Below, piece after piece: positions 44,701 to 54,328 of a stretch of 64,000 nucleotides of DNA. Under the pieces are notes generated by a model. It was not told the origin of the DNA, ran no database searches, and saw nothing but the letters and a program-made list of their open reading frames with translations. Within the stretch, counting starts at the first letter, position 1. Each line of letters opens with the position of its first letter. A program made the position numbers and the translations under genes. This stretch comes from JAFGJQ01 sp964586145 (GTDB lineage: Bacteria; Planctomycetota; Phycisphaerae; UBA1845), in assembly GCA_964586145.1 (NCBI GenBank), contig CAZPHH010000008.1:15909-79908 (forward strand). The letters run 5' to 3'.

Positions 44701-47700
44701 AAACGGCACTGGACCTGTTGCCGGTCCAGGGAGACGACCGGTCCCGCTTCCACGCTCACGTGTTTCGCGGGCTGTTTTTGCTGCGGCTGGATCGGCCGGT
44801 GGAGGCAGGGGAGGAATTCGAGCGGGCCTATTCACTCGCTCCGCTCGCCCGCGATCGGCGTTATGCCCTGGAGCGGATCGTGGCCGCGGCCCGCGCTGCG
44901 GACCGGCTGGCGGCCCTGGCCGACGGCTGGCTTGCCCAGACTGATCTGCCCGTGGAGCAACTGGAAGCGCTGGTGCCCCTTCTGCAGGAGCTGGGCCGCG
45001 CGGACGAATCGCTGCGGCTGCTGCAACGGAATGACTGGTCGGCCGAGCATCGCGCACTGCTGGAGTCGCCGGATTTCCAGCGCGGCATCGTGGCGACGGC
45101 CGTGGCAGCGGGTCGAACCCGGGACGCCGCGGCGGCCTATCGCGCCCTGATGGACCGCGAGCCGCGGCAGGTGGAGTGGCGGGTCGGGCTGGCTCGGCTG
45201 CTGCTGCTGGACGGCCGGCTTGAGGACGCGGAACAGATTTTCGTCGACGGCGTGGCCCGCTTTGACCCGTCGCAGGACCTGATGGCCCTGGCTGACGGGG
45301 CCCGGCGGCTGGGTCTGGACGAGGTGGCGCTGTCCGCCGCACGAAAGGCCGGGGCCGCTGGAAATGCGACCGGCATGCGGGCCATCCTGTTTGAGGTTGA
45401 TCTCACCCGCGAGCGCGGCCAGACCGACGCGGCCATGCGCCGTCTGCGTGAGTTGGCCCGGAACATCGACGGCGATCCGGGCGCCCTGCTGCCGGTGGCG
45501 GAAGCTTTCGAGCGGTACGGCGACAGGGAAGAGGCACTCCGGTTGTTCCGCCGCATCCACGAGGCCACAAAGAGCGAGGACATCCTGTTGCGCATCGCGT
45601 GGCTGCTCGAGCAGAACAATCGCTTCGACGAGGCCCTGGCGCTCTGGAAGGAGATGTGGGAGACCACGCAGGTGCCGGCCCGCCGCCGGCAGGCCCAGGA
45701 ACGCGTGCTCGACCTGGCCTCGCGCGGCGGTCTGCTGGCCGATCTGGCCATCGAGCTGGAGGAACGGCTGGCCGCCGCCCCCGAGGGCGCGCCGGCGGAT
45801 GAGCGAGCGCTCTCGCTGCTCATCGACATTTACACGACCGCCAACGATCCTGTTTCGGCGGCCGAGATTCTCCAGGAATACGCGCCCCGCGGAAACGGGG
45901 AGGGCGAGTCCGTGGACGTGCTCAAGCGGCTGGCCCGCGTGTACCTGAACTGCGAGCAGTTCGGCCGCTGCAATCGCGTCCTGCGGCGGCTGGCGGAACT
46001 GGACCCGGCCAACGCGGAGGAATACCTCCAGCAGATCGCGGTGGTGGCCCTGGAGCGCCGGCAGCCGCACGAGGCCCGTGCCGCCCTGGAGGCGCTTGAG
46101 AAACACGCCGAGGATCCGGCCTTGGCCGACGAGTTCGCCGCAGGCGTGCTGGATATGCTGGGCCTGCACGACGAGGCGGCGGCGGCCTACGCCCGCCTGC
46201 TGGATCGATACCCGGACCGGATCGAGGCCCACCTGATGTGGGGCAACGCCATGAAGGGCGCGGGCCGGACGGACCAGGCCGTCGCTCGTTTCCAGACCCT
46301 GGTGGAGGAGGCGACCGAAGACGATCTGTTTGCGGTGGCCGTGGACGGTCTGCTGAATCTGGACGCGCCGCCCGCGGCGATGCAGACCGCGTACCGGCGC
46401 GTGGTGTCGCGGATCGCAGCTCGGCCGGACCCGGTGTTCCTGTATCAACTGGCGGCGGACGTGCAGGACGCGATGAACCGTCCGGCGGAACGGGACCGCG
46501 TGCTGGAGCAGTCGGTTGTTGTGGCGGGTGAGCGCCGCGCCCCGCTGCTCCGCGAGTTGATGGATGCCGCCGGCGCCGCCAACCAGACGGAGCGAATGAT
46601 CCGGTTCGGCCGGTCCATTCTGGCCCTGGACCAGCAGATGCCGCCGCAGGTGTACCTGGATCTCGGCGAGGCGCTGATCAAGTCCGACCGGCCGGCCGAA
46701 GCGGAACGGGTGTTTGCCCGGGCGCGGGTGGCGGCCGACTTCTCGATCGTGCAGCAGAAGGTGGCGACGTACTTCGAGAACGCCAACCGTGCGACCGACG
46801 CGGACCGCATCATCCGCGAGTTGCTGGTGGCTCAGCCGGACAACGTTCCGCTGCTGATCCGGTCGGGCGGCTTGTGCGAACAGCTTGCTGCGTATGACCG
46901 GGCGTTCGAGCAGTACGGACGGGCGGCGGACCTGATGCTCCGCCGTCTGCCCCGGACGGTGCGCCGGGACGAGGTCGGATTGGCGGCGGACGCGGACGAG
47001 CCGTTCGGCCGGCGCCGCTGGCGGGCCGCGAACCTGGACGAGATCTCGCAATACTTCGCCAGCGCCGGCGGCGGCCTGCTGAATGCCGCGCGCTCGCCGG
47101 AGCTTCGCGAGAAGCTGCTGGCAGACCTGACGACGCATCTGAACGAAGAGGTGCAGTCGCTGGAGGCGGACAGAGCATTCGCCGGCACGCTCGACGGCAA
47201 CCTGCGGCTGCACCGGCTTACGGCGTTCATCCGGCACGCGGCGTTCTGCCTGCATGAGCCGGAACGGGCCGACGCGATGGATCGCACGCTTCTGGCTCGC
47301 TATCCCAACGATGCCCGGCTGGCCGCGGAGGTTGTGCGCACCCGCGTCGACTGGGGACTCTACGAACGGGGCACGGCGCTTCAGGAGATCGTCGGCGATC
47401 GTGCCGCGCCGCCGACCCCCCTGGTCGTCCATGCCGTCCGTACCGGGCGGCAGCCGCTCGACTCCCTGCTTCACGACGGCACGCTTGACGCGGCTTTGGC
47501 CCGGCAGCTTGTGCCCGTTCTCATCGTGTCCGGCCGCACCGAGGACGCCCGGCGGGCCCTGCACGCCGCCGGTCCGCCTCCGGCGGCGCAGGCCAGTGAT
47601 GTCTGCGCCGTGTTCGTGGCGGCATCCGCGGTGCTGGAGGCCCCGCAGTCCCTGCAGCGATGGCTGAGCCTGTGGCTGGACGCTCTTGCCCGTGAAAAGA

Positions 47701-50303
47701 ACGGCCGGGCGATGGCGCGGGGCCTGGAACAGTGCATCCGTGTCGTGTGGAATCACCTGGCCCCGGCCGACCGGGACGTGCTGCTGGAGCGGATCGAGGG
47801 GCTGGCCGGCGGGTTCACCGGTGACGACCGCTTGTCACTGGACCTGCTGCGCATGCGTCTGGCCGAGGCGCTCGGACGGCCGTTTCCCGACCGCGAGCGC
47901 ATCGCGGCCGGCGCCTCGCGAACTCCCGCGGTCGGAATCGACGTGCTGGCGCCGTTGCTGGACACAGCGACACCGGAGGAACGACCCGGACTGCTCCGCA
48001 GCATGGCGGCAGCCCGCGATTCGAGGCAGACCCGCGGATTCCTGATGGACGTGGCCGGCGGCCTTCGCACGCCCGCGGACGATGCGTTCGTCGAAACCTT
48101 CCTGAACCTGTTCCAGGCCGCGCCGCGAGAGCGATACGAGCCGGATCGCATCCTGAGCCAGATCCAGCGCGGGGGCTGGAACCGGAACCCGGCACAACCT
48201 CGCCTGGCCCGACAGATCGGCGAAATCCTGCTGACCGAGATGCCCACCGCCCCCCCGGTGCTGATCGCCGTGGCGATGGCCCGGAAGACGGCGGGCGCTT
48301 ACGACGAGGCCCGCCTGCTGGTGGATGAGGCCGTCGAGTCGCTCGCGTCCCTGGGTGAGTTTGAATTCGCGCAGTCGCGACTCTGGGATGATCTGGCGTC
48401 CGTCCTGACGCGAGAGGACTGCGCCGACGTGGCCGCGGAACTTGCCGATCGCGCCGAGATCGAAGGGAAGACGTCCTCGCTGCTCTACGGGCTGGGCACG
48501 CTGCAGCTCAGGGCCGGGCAGCACGAGGACGCCGCCGCGTCATTCGAGGCGGCCTACCGCCTGTCACCGACCAGCCGCACGCTGGGGCGCAAGGTGATCC
48601 GGATGTTCCAGGACGCCGGCCGCGTGCGCGACCTCGCCGAGCTGCTCTCCGCGCTTCTGACCCGCAGTTCCATCATGGAGTCCTTCGAGTGGCGGACGCT
48701 GACGGAGCTGTACTGCAACCTGTTCGACCCCCTGAACGCGCAGCGAACGGTCCGTCGGCTGGAAGGACCGCTCAGCCCGGTCGAGAACATGCGGGTGGAC
48801 CGCATGACGGGCCGATACGACCACGTGCGGGCCGCGTTTCTGCGCTTCCTGATCACCAACCGCAACGAGGGCCGGTTCTTTAACCCGATTTGGCCGGACG
48901 AGCCGTCCCCCGGGGGCATGGCCGAGTACCTTGATGCGGCGACACGGGATCGGCGAGCGCGCCCGACCCTGTTCACGGGCATTGCCGACCTGTCGTTTGC
49001 CGAAGAGGACTGTGCCGCCCTGCTGCGGGCGGCGCCGCCGGATCGGGCGGATGTGCCGGGCCTGGTCGAGGGTCTGGCGAGGGCGGCGCGCCTGCGCGGC
49101 TCGCAGGATGCGTGGCTCGCCACGCTGGAAGACGTTCGCACACGCAACGCCCTGAATCTCAAGGATCGACGCCTGCTCGTCGCCCTGGCGGAGGAAGGTG
49201 TCCCGATCCCGCCGCTGTTGGTGGAGAGCCTGGACAGCCTGCCGGTCTTCATGGACCTCGGCGACTTCCGGCAGGCCCGCCTGCTGGACGCACTCGTGAA
49301 GCTGTACGCAACATCCGGCCGGGAAGAGTCGGCTCGAAACCTGCTTGCCTGGCTGGTGGCCGGTGATCTGCTGGCCGGCGCAACCGCGACGCAACTGGAG
49401 GATCGTTTCCAGCGACTCGAGGACTACCTGGCTCTCCTGCCGCCGGACCGGCGTGACGCGGAGCGGCGGCGATGGGCCGACTTGCTGGCCACCACGCCGC
49501 TGGAGTCTCCCGGCAGCCAGTACACGGCCGCCCTGCTGAGTCTCATCGACTCCATCGAGCCGGCGGCCGAGCGACAGCGGCGATTGGAAGCGATGTGCGC
49601 AGTGCTGGAATCGGCCGCGGCCCGGCGCGAACCGGATGCAGCGCCGTGGGCGGAACTGGCGCGGTGTCGGGCCAGTCTGGGGATGTACGACGGATTCGTG
49701 GAGGCCTTGTCACAGGCCGTGGAACAGCACGACCGCCGCAGCGAGTGGGTCACGGTGCCGCTGGACGGCCGCGCGTTCCTGCCCGCGGCATCCCGGCTGG
49801 TCGATCCCGAACGCTACGCGCGGGCCACCCTGGAGGCCGTGCTGGCCGCCCGCGAGGCGGGCCGGCTGTCTCCCGCGTCGGCGACGCGCGGGCTCTGCCT
49901 GCTGGGGCACTGGTGCCTCGACAACTCCCTGCCCGATGAAGCTCGGGCCATCCTCGAACGCCTGGACACGTCCGACGAATCCCCGGGAGAACCCGCCTTG
50001 TGGCGGGCGGACCTCGCGCGGCTGCTGGGCGAGGAGGAACAGGCCATCCGCCTGGAAACGGCACTTCTGAAGTCCGACCGACTGCCCGTGCTCCGCGTGC
50101 CGCCCGTGCTGGACGCCCTGGAGGCCCGGGAGGGGAAGGCCGCGGCCGACGCCCTGGCCGTGCGGGTGGCCGTCTACAGTGACCACCCCATTATCCTTCG
50201 CCGGTCCGCGGACGCCGCCCGTGCCCAGGGCGACCCGGCGACAGCCGAGGTCTTTCTGCAACGATTGCAGGCCGTCACACCGACCGGCGCCGGCGACCCG
50301 TAG
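41760..50303 (+). CDS. Giant vWA / GATase-like / TPR fusion membrane protein
   Basis: 2847 residues. Two N-terminal membrane helices (about 7-23 and 37-56), a first vWA domain (about 64-200) with DSSAS at 71-75, a beta domain, a class I glutamine-amidotransferase-like segment without the catalytic Cys (about 330-395), and a second vWA domain (about 405-570) with an intact DTSGS (413-417) and later Thr and Asp ligands. An Ig-like region follows. At about 814-829 is another membrane helix, then at about 840-858 a signal-peptide-like stretch (VVAVLLCTALPSASQA). From about 860 to the end is a TPR-like helical solenoid of about 1980 residues. Topology predicts vWA and TPR parts in the periplasm. 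It is 3 bases after the BatA-like gene and closes the operon. Confidence 0.85.
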   Translation: MLFGHPTALWLLLLAIPLVVLHVRGGRSTSAGRWGAVTALRLLAFVLLVLALARPLLDRPDGRRTVVAVLDSSASVSDSALTRAIEAARSLRDGRGPDEDFELVVFDRTARSEPPSVLDVTDRVRAAMPDEPGSALADALQLAGGLIPRDGRGRVVVYSDGLETGGDAEAEAWKLAQRGIQVETVSCEVAADREVVLVSAVLPPRVGAGATATLEATVDSTSSGPAELVIESQLDGTQTRTAIERTAGRQTITQACPMTREGLASYTVRVEVEGDGSADNNELPAAVFVERPLRVAVSEDADGAPATTALSAWLGTSAVVQAAAPSALADPKTLDGIDVLVLADMPADALPTAAQQQIVAAVTDGLGLFVGGGRRSFGPGGYARTPLADVLPVRFSQEVQRRDPSTTLVVIIDTSGSMGGPRVNQAKEIARLAIARLKPHDKVGIVEFYGSKRWAAPIQPASNAIDLQRALNRLSSGGGTVILPAIEEAYYALQNVQTRTRHVLVLTDGGVEPGAFEPLIRQMSDHGITLSTVMVGPGGHSAFLASLAQWGRGRFYAAPDRFNMPEIIVKQPESSLLSPFIEQPAGLAVRSRHPIVSGVDLADAPELAGYVETQARPTADVLIESSLGHPVLALWHYGLGTVAACATHIGGEWSRDLSDWPGYGTLMCGLVRTLARPAPERALRITPIRRPGAVELRMEDARPSFAESLAALELTVTDASGQSQTRVLDPIGPNRWNTRLAGLAPGTYTVSVRTAGGERGGTAALVVPPVREVTSAGADLDRLAAIAGWSDRAQQRAAEPAVREATKSVELQPALCLAVVLLVLLNVLVRRWPQRRVSRIGAVVAVLLCTALPSASQARETLDPAVVAAQSLLETGELAKARETLRAAVEARPDSAALWANLGRVEELLANDAAALTSLDRAESLETDPVHRLAVRVRAAQILYDQGKPVAAAEHLRRAAADAPALAAMCAHVAGLSGDNQTALDLLPVQGDDRSRFHAHVFRGLFLLRLDRPVEAGEEFERAYSLAPLARDRRYALERIVAAARAADRLAALADGWLAQTDLPVEQLEALVPLLQELGRADESLRLLQRNDWSAEHRALLESPDFQRGIVATAVAAGRTRDAAAAYRALMDREPRQVEWRVGLARLLLLDGRLEDAEQIFVDGVARFDPSQDLMALADGARRLGLDEVALSAARKAGAAGNATGMRAILFEVDLTRERGQTDAAMRRLRELARNIDGDPGALLPVAEAFERYGDREEALRLFRRIHEATKSEDILLRIAWLLEQNNRFDEALALWKEMWETTQVPARRRQAQERVLDLASRGGLLADLAIELEERLAAAPEGAPADERALSLLIDIYTTANDPVSAAEILQEYAPRGNGEGESVDVLKRLARVYLNCEQFGRCNRVLRRLAELDPANAEEYLQQIAVVALERRQPHEARAALEALEKHAEDPALADEFAAGVLDMLGLHDEAAAAYARLLDRYPDRIEAHLMWGNAMKGAGRTDQAVARFQTLVEEATEDDLFAVAVDGLLNLDAPPAAMQTAYRRVVSRIAARPDPVFLYQLAADVQDAMNRPAERDRVLEQSVVVAGERRAPLLRELMDAAGAANQTERMIRFGRSILALDQQMPPQVYLDLGEALIKSDRPAEAERVFARARVAADFSIVQQKVATYFENANRATDADRIIRELLVAQPDNVPLLIRSGGLCEQLAAYDRAFEQYGRAADLMLRRLPRTVRRDEVGLAADADEPFGRRRWRAANLDEISQYFASAGGGLLNAARSPELREKLLADLTTHLNEEVQSLEADRAFAGTLDGNLRLHRLTAFIRHAAFCLHEPERADAMDRTLLARYPNDARLAAEVVRTRVDWGLYERGTALQEIVGDRAAPPTPLVVHAVRTGRQPLDSLLHDGTLDAALARQLVPVLIVSGRTEDARRALHAAGPPPAAQASDVCAVFVAASAVLEAPQSLQRWLSLWLDALAREKNGRAMARGLEQCIRVVWNHLAPADRDVLLERIEGLAGGFTGDDRLSLDLLRMRLAEALGRPFPDRERIAAGASRTPAVGIDVLAPLLDTATPEERPGLLRSMAAARDSRQTRGFLMDVAGGLRTPADDAFVETFLNLFQAAPRERYEPDRILSQIQRGGWNRNPAQPRLARQIGEILLTEMPTAPPVLIAVAMARKTAGAYDEARLLVDEAVESLASLGEFEFAQSRLWDDLASVLTREDCADVAAELADRAEIEGKTSSLLYGLGTLQLRAGQHEDAAASFEAAYRLSPTSRTLGRKVIRMFQDAGRVRDLAELLSALLTRSSIMESFEWRTLTELYCNLFDPLNAQRTVRRLEGPLSPVENMRVDRMTGRYDHVRAAFLRFLITNRNEGRFFNPIWPDEPSPGGMAEYLDAATRDRRARPTLFTGIADLSFAEEDCAALLRAAPPDRADVPGLVEGLARAARLRGSQDAWLATLEDVRTRNALNLKDRRLLVALAEEGVPIPPLLVESLDSLPVFMDLGDFRQARLLDALVKLYATSGREESARNLLAWLVAGDLLAGATATQLEDRFQRLEDYLALLPPDRRDAERRRWADLLATTPLESPGSQYTAALLSLIDSIEPAAERQRRLEAMCAVLESAAARREPDAAPWAELARCRASLGMYDGFVEALSQAVEQHDRRSEWVTVPLDGRAFLPAASRLVDPERYARATLEAVLAAREAGRLSPASATRGLCLLGHWCLDNSLPDEARAILERLDTSDESPGEPALWRADLARLLGEEEQAIRLETALLKSDRLPVLRVPPVLDALEAREGKAAADALAVRVAVYSDHPIILRRSADAARAQGDPATAEVFLQRLQAVTPTGAGDP

Positions 50304-50779
50304 CGGAACGGTACCCCCGTTGGAATAGAGCCGATGTTTCCCTCGAACCGCTCGAGGCGTGCTGTGACGCGACGTACGCTTCGGCGGTTCTTGCCGGTCC
50401 GAGCCCATCTCGGCGTCCGTAATCGCCACCGCTTGCCCCCCTCCGTGAGACGAGCCCCGACCGGCGGCCGGCGCGGGCGGACCGTCCTGGAGTCCGGTTC
50501 GAGCGGGCGCGAGACCGTTTCGGTCTCATTCAGCACAAGGTATCGGACCTGCCGCCAGCCGAACACGCCATTCAAGACTCAATCGTTCACCGCGTCCGGT
50601 CGATGCCTACCCAGGACTTCCGCTCTCCTCCAGACGGTTGGGGTGGGGGAGGGTTCGGGTGTGACGTGTGCCGGTGGGAGGCTCGCGCGACATGCCGCCG
50701 CGGCGCCGACGGCACATCCGGACCGTACACCACGCGGTGCAGGTCAGGGGCGCACTGCGGCAGCCCGCGATTGAGCCGG
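50304..50779. other. Intergenic stretch between the vWA operon and the phosphorelay operon
   Basis: About 475 bases. A small hairpin (CCTCGA/TCGAGG, 50341-50357) might end the long operon. No promoter stands out. The frame upstream of 50780 is open, but its content (Gly/Arg/Cys rich) looks non-coding. Confidence 0.4.
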
Positions 50780-52420
50780 ATGCAGACGAACGATTCGATC
50801 GCCCATTCCATTCTGCTGGCGGAGGCCGAGGACGACATCGCCGGCCTCATCGGCCGGGCATTCGCGTCCGCGAAGCCGGATTGGGCGATCGTCCGTGCAT
50901 CCACGCTTCAGGAAGCCCGGGAAGCGTTTTCCAGGAGTCAGCCGGACCTGGCGATCGTGGATCTCCGCCTGCCCGACGGAGACGGCATGACGCTGCTGCC
51001 CGGGCGCCTGGAAAACGGCCAATGCCCGATGATCGTTCTGACGGACGGGGGAGTCGGACACGCGCTTGGCACCGCCCTGGAAGCCGGCGCCATCGACTGC
51101 GTTGTCAAATCCATCGAGAGTGTCCAGGCCCTTCCCCAGATTGCCGAACGGGCGATTCGTTCCTGGGCGTACGTCGCCGCCCGGCAAAGGGCGGAGCAGA
51201 CGATCCGGCTGCTGGCCCGGGCCCTGGAGTCCGTCGCCAACGGAGTGGTCATCACCGATTGCGACGCGTGCATCGAGTGGGTGAACCCGGCCTTCAGCCG
51301 TCTGACCGGCTACGCCCTGGAAGAAGTCGTGGGGCGGAACCCGCGGATTCTCAAAAGCGACGTTCATGAAGCCTCGCTCTACCGCGAGCTGTGGCAGACC
51401 ATTCTAGCGGGCTCGGTGTGGGTCGGACACATGGTGAACCGGCGCAAGGACGGCACGACCTATCACGAGGAAATGACCATCACGCCGATCCGCGATGCGA
51501 GCGGAAACACCACCCATTACGTGGCGGTCAAGCAGGATGTTTCCGAGCGGATGCAGGTGGAGCAGGCCCTCCGCGCAAACGCAGAGGCCCTCCGGACCAC
51601 GAACCGCACCCTGGCCCAGGCCATGGCGGAAGCGGAAGCCGCCTGTCGGGAGGCGGAGCGGGCGAATCAGGTCAAGAGCGAGTTCCTCGCGAAGATGTCG
51701 CACGAGCTGCGAACGCCGCTGAACTCGATCATCGGGTTCACCGAGCTGATGATTCAGGATTCGGTCGACTCGCCGAGCCCGAAGCGAGCCACGCGCCTGG
51801 AGAAGGTCCACCGAAACGCCCACAACCTGCTCGCCCTGATCAACGACATCCTCGATCTGTCCAAGATTGAGGCGAACCGCCTGACGCTGGACCTGGCGCC
51901 CGTAGACGTCGGGCACGTCCTGGACGACTGCGTCGAGCTGACCCGGCCGCTGCTTCACGCGGGCGCCGTGGACCTGCAACTCGACCTGCACCCGTCGGTC
52001 GCGCAGGCAGGCTCCTGGATGGGCGACGAGCTGAGGTTCCGCCAGATCCTGATCAACCTGCTCGGCAACGCGGCGAAGTTCACCGAGGCGGGTCAAATCC
52101 TCGTTCGCGCTCGCGTCGACGCGGACGAACTGGTCATCGAGGTCCACGACACCGGCATCGGAATCGCCGCCGAGCACCTGGACCGCATCTTTCACGAATT
52201 TGAACAGGTGGATTCCTCGAACACCCGCCGGGCGGGCGGCACCGGGCTGGGGCTGGCGATCTGCAAACGCCTGTGCGGGCTGATGGGCGGACGCATCGAC
52301 GTCCGCAGCACAATCGGCGTGGGAACCTGCTTCACCGCCTCCCTGCCCTGGTGTCAGGCCATCGCAGAGGACAAGCCGCTCACGGATGTCGGGGAGGCCG
52401 TGCAGAACGCATCCGTGTGA
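50780..52420 (+). CDS. Receiver-PAS-histidine kinase
   Basis: 546 residues, no membrane helix, so probably cytoplasmic. An N-terminal receiver domain (about 10-125: acidic pair at 18-19, phospho-acceptor Asp 61, Thr 88, Lys 110), a PAS domain (about 135-255, VVITDCDACIEWVNPAFSR, HMVNRRKDGTTYHEE), a coiled coil, HisKA with His about 308 in FLAKMSHELRTPLNSIIGF, then a HATPase with N-box QILINLLGNAAKF, VHDTGIGI and GGTGLGLAICKRL. The order receiver-PAS-kinase is the reverse of common hybrids, so the receiver may gate the kinase. ATG at 50780 is chosen because the domain begins at once; its ribosome site is weak. Three response regulators follow. Confidence 0.93.
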   Translation: MQTNDSIAHSILLAEAEDDIAGLIGRAFASAKPDWAIVRASTLQEAREAFSRSQPDLAIVDLRLPDGDGMTLLPGRLENGQCPMIVLTDGGVGHALGTALEAGAIDCVVKSIESVQALPQIAERAIRSWAYVAARQRAEQTIRLLARALESVANGVVITDCDACIEWVNPAFSRLTGYALEEVVGRNPRILKSDVHEASLYRELWQTILAGSVWVGHMVNRRKDGTTYHEEMTITPIRDASGNTTHYVAVKQDVSERMQVEQALRANAEALRTTNRTLAQAMAEAEAACREAERANQVKSEFLAKMSHELRTPLNSIIGFTELMIQDSVDSPSPKRATRLEKVHRNAHNLLALINDILDLSKIEANRLTLDLAPVDVGHVLDDCVELTRPLLHAGAVDLQLDLHPSVAQAGSWMGDELRFRQILINLLGNAAKFTEAGQILVRARVDADELVIEVHDTGIGIAAEHLDRIFHEFEQVDSSNTRRAGGTGLGLAICKRLCGLMGGRIDVRSTIGVGTCFTASLPWCQAIAEDKPLTDVGEAVQNASV

Positions 52421-52480
52421 ATCGGGCAGACGGGCGATCGACGCAGGGACTCCGCCGGACCGCGAATGGGAAGACGGACC

Positions 52481-52903
52481 ATGAGCACGATTCTGGTAGT
52501 CGAAGACACGCAGGACAGCTATGACCTCATCGCCGATGCACTGGGCGACGAGCACACGCTGGTGCACGCCCGCACCGGGCCCGAGGGCCTTGACCTGGCG
52601 GCCCGTGTGCGACCCGACCTGATCCTCCTGGACATGCGCCTGCCCGAGCTGGACGGACTGTCCGTGGTCCGACGTCTGCGCGGCATGGAGGAACTCCGGG
52701 CGATCCCGGTCGTCGCGGTCACGGCCAACGCCATGCCGCAGGACCGCGCGACGTGCCTGGCCGCCGGATGCGACCACTACATCTCCAAGCCGATTGCCAT
52801 CCGGGACCTCGTGGACCTCGTGAATCGAATTGCGTGCGCAGACGGGGGCGGCCGGGAGCTTCGTCCGAACAACCCGCAGCTTTGCGAGGAGGCGTCATCG
52901 TGA
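52481..52903 (+). CDS. Single-domain response regulator
   Basis: 140 residues, one receiver domain. Acidic pair E8-D9, phospho-acceptor Asp 51 in LILLDMRLPELDG, Thr in VVAVTANAMP and the conserved Lys in YISKPIAI. The MAMPQDR-type loop and the ANAM signature resemble receivers served by hybrid kinases. A tail of about 20 residues follows. ATG at 52481 has GGAAG nearby; ATG at 52466 in frame is possible. It lies 60 bases after the kinase stop and overlaps the next gene by 4 bases (GTGA). Confidence 0.92.
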   Translation: MSTILVVEDTQDSYDLIADALGDEHTLVHARTGPEGLDLAARVRPDLILLDMRLPELDGLSVVRRLRGMEELRAIPVVAVTANAMPQDRATCLAAGCDHYISKPIAIRDLVDLVNRIACADGGGRELRPNNPQLCEEASS

Positions 52904-53772
52904 CCGGCGAGGTTGACCTGCAATCCATCACCGTTCTCGGCGTGGACGACCTGCCGGACAACCTGGACCTCCTGGAGGACTACCTGGACGGCGAGGTCTG
53001 GAACTTCCTACGGGCCCGGTCGGGAGAAGAGTGCATCCGGCTGGCCCTCGATCCGGGCGCGGACATCATTCTGCTGGACCTGAACATGCCCAACATGAAC
53101 GGGCTGAGCGTCGTCCGCTCGCTGCGAGCCATCCGACAACTCCAGCACATCCCGGTGATCCTCCAGACGGCCTACGCCAGCAAGGAGAACGTCCTGTCGG
53201 CCGGCCGCCTGGGCTGCACGCACGTTCTGGCCAAACCGCTTTCCCGCGATCGCCTGTTGAGCGAAATGCGGGCGTGTCTGACGGAGCGCCCGCAACCCGC
53301 GGCCGCCGAGACGGCCGATCCGGACCCGCGGATGATCGCCCACACCGCGCGGCAGACGAAAGAACTTGTGCAACACGCCCGGCTGGCCGATCACACGGAC
53401 GGCGTCGGGACGGTGGAGGCGATTCACGACCTGATCTCCGGCGAGACGGCCCTGGGGGAGCGGCTGATCCGCGTGGCGAACTCGCCCACGTACGCCGGAC
53501 GCCACCGCGTGCGGACCGTTCTTCAAGCGGTGGTTCGGCTGGGCGTCGTGGAGACGCAACGGCTGATTCGCAAGGCGTCCGACCGGATGCTTCAGGGCGT
53601 GGACTCCGACCGGACCCTGAAATCGCTCGACCTGCTGGAATCGATCACGCGGCTGTTCCCGGAACGAGCCGCCACCGAAGAGGGATTGCTTGGTCTTCTG
53701 GAGGAGCTGGGGCGGGACCCGCACTCCGCGGAGACCCAAGGTCCGGCGACCGCAGCGCCGGACGCCGGCTGA
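52900..53772 (+). CDS. Response regulator with shortened HDOD-like domain
   Basis: 290 residues. Receiver domain 9-125 (D16-D17, phospho-acceptor D60 in ILLDLNMPNMNG, AKPLS Lys). From about 150 to 235 it resembles the start of an HDOD domain (AIHDLISGETALGERLIRVANSPTYAGRHRVRTV, then VLQAVVRLGVVETQRLI), but the catalytic-like HD part is missing. The tail to 290 is low-complexity. It starts with GTG at 52900 after a strong GAGGAGG, overlapping the previous stop. HDOD domains act in signal output or c-di-GMP-linked pathways; this one may bind a partner only. Confidence 0.85.
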   Translation: MTGEVDLQSITVLGVDDLPDNLDLLEDYLDGEVWNFLRARSGEECIRLALDPGADIILLDLNMPNMNGLSVVRSLRAIRQLQHIPVILQTAYASKENVLSAGRLGCTHVLAKPLSRDRLLSEMRACLTERPQPAAAETADPDPRMIAHTARQTKELVQHARLADHTDGVGTVEAIHDLISGETALGERLIRVANSPTYAGRHRVRTVLQAVVRLGVVETQRLIRKASDRMLQGVDSDRTLKSLDLLESITRLFPERAATEEGLLGLLEELGRDPHSAETQGPATAAPDAG

Positions 53773-53815
53773 GCGGGCGGCCCACGCGGTGTGAATCGCA
53801 ACTGGAGAACGTGTA

Positions 53816-54271
53816 ATGGATCAATGCACGACCTATCGACTGCTTGTGGTGGATGACATACCCGACAATCTCGACCTGCTGTGCGAGGTCTTCGACGATG
53901 AACCGTGCGAGGTGGTCACGGCCGCCAGCGCAGGCGAAGCGATGGAACGAATCGGCGAGTTCGCCCCGGACGTTGCCATTCTCGACGTGCAGATGCCCGA
54001 CACGAACGGCTACGAACTGTGCGAGCAGTTGCGGGAGCGGTTCGGACTGCTGGATTTCCCCATCGTGTTCCTGACGGCGGAGCGGACCGACGCCCAGAGC
54101 ATCATCCACGGCCTGGACATCGGAGCCAGCGATTACGTCACGAAACCGTTCAACGCCCAGGAACTGAAGGCCCGCGTTCGCAGCCTGCTCCGCGCCCGGG
54201 CCGAGCACCAGGCCCGCATCGACGAGGCCAAGACGGTGACCCGCCGCCTGTTCCGCGATCCGCTGCGCTGA
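53816..54271 (+). CDS. Response regulator with coiled-coil tail
   Basis: 151 residues. Receiver with D13-D14 acidic pair, phospho-acceptor Asp 57 in VAILDVQMPDTNG, Thr in VFLTAERTD, and Lys in YVTKPFNAQELKARV. A short charged helix (RSLLRARAEHQARIDEAKTV) follows as in RpfG- or PleD-like adaptor receivers. It has no output domain. ATG at 53816 has GGAG with good spacing, 43 bases after the previous gene. It is the last gene of the phosphorelay operon. Confidence 0.93.
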   Translation: MDQCTTYRLLVVDDIPDNLDLLCEVFDDEPCEVVTAASAGEAMERIGEFAPDVAILDVQMPDTNGYELCEQLRERFGLLDFPIVFLTAERTDAQSIIHGLDIGASDYVTKPFNAQELKARVRSLLRARAEHQARIDEAKTVTRRLFRDPLR

Positions 54272-54328
54272 ACCGGACCCCGACCGGGAGACAGACGCAC
54301 GCCAGCCGGCCCGCCGCCGGCTTGGGGC

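Noticed and set aside
44832..47756. A 974-codon minus-strand frame opposite the giant TPR gene
   Set aside because: His/Arg/Gln/Gly-rich shadow frame with no motif; the plus frame has clear domains.
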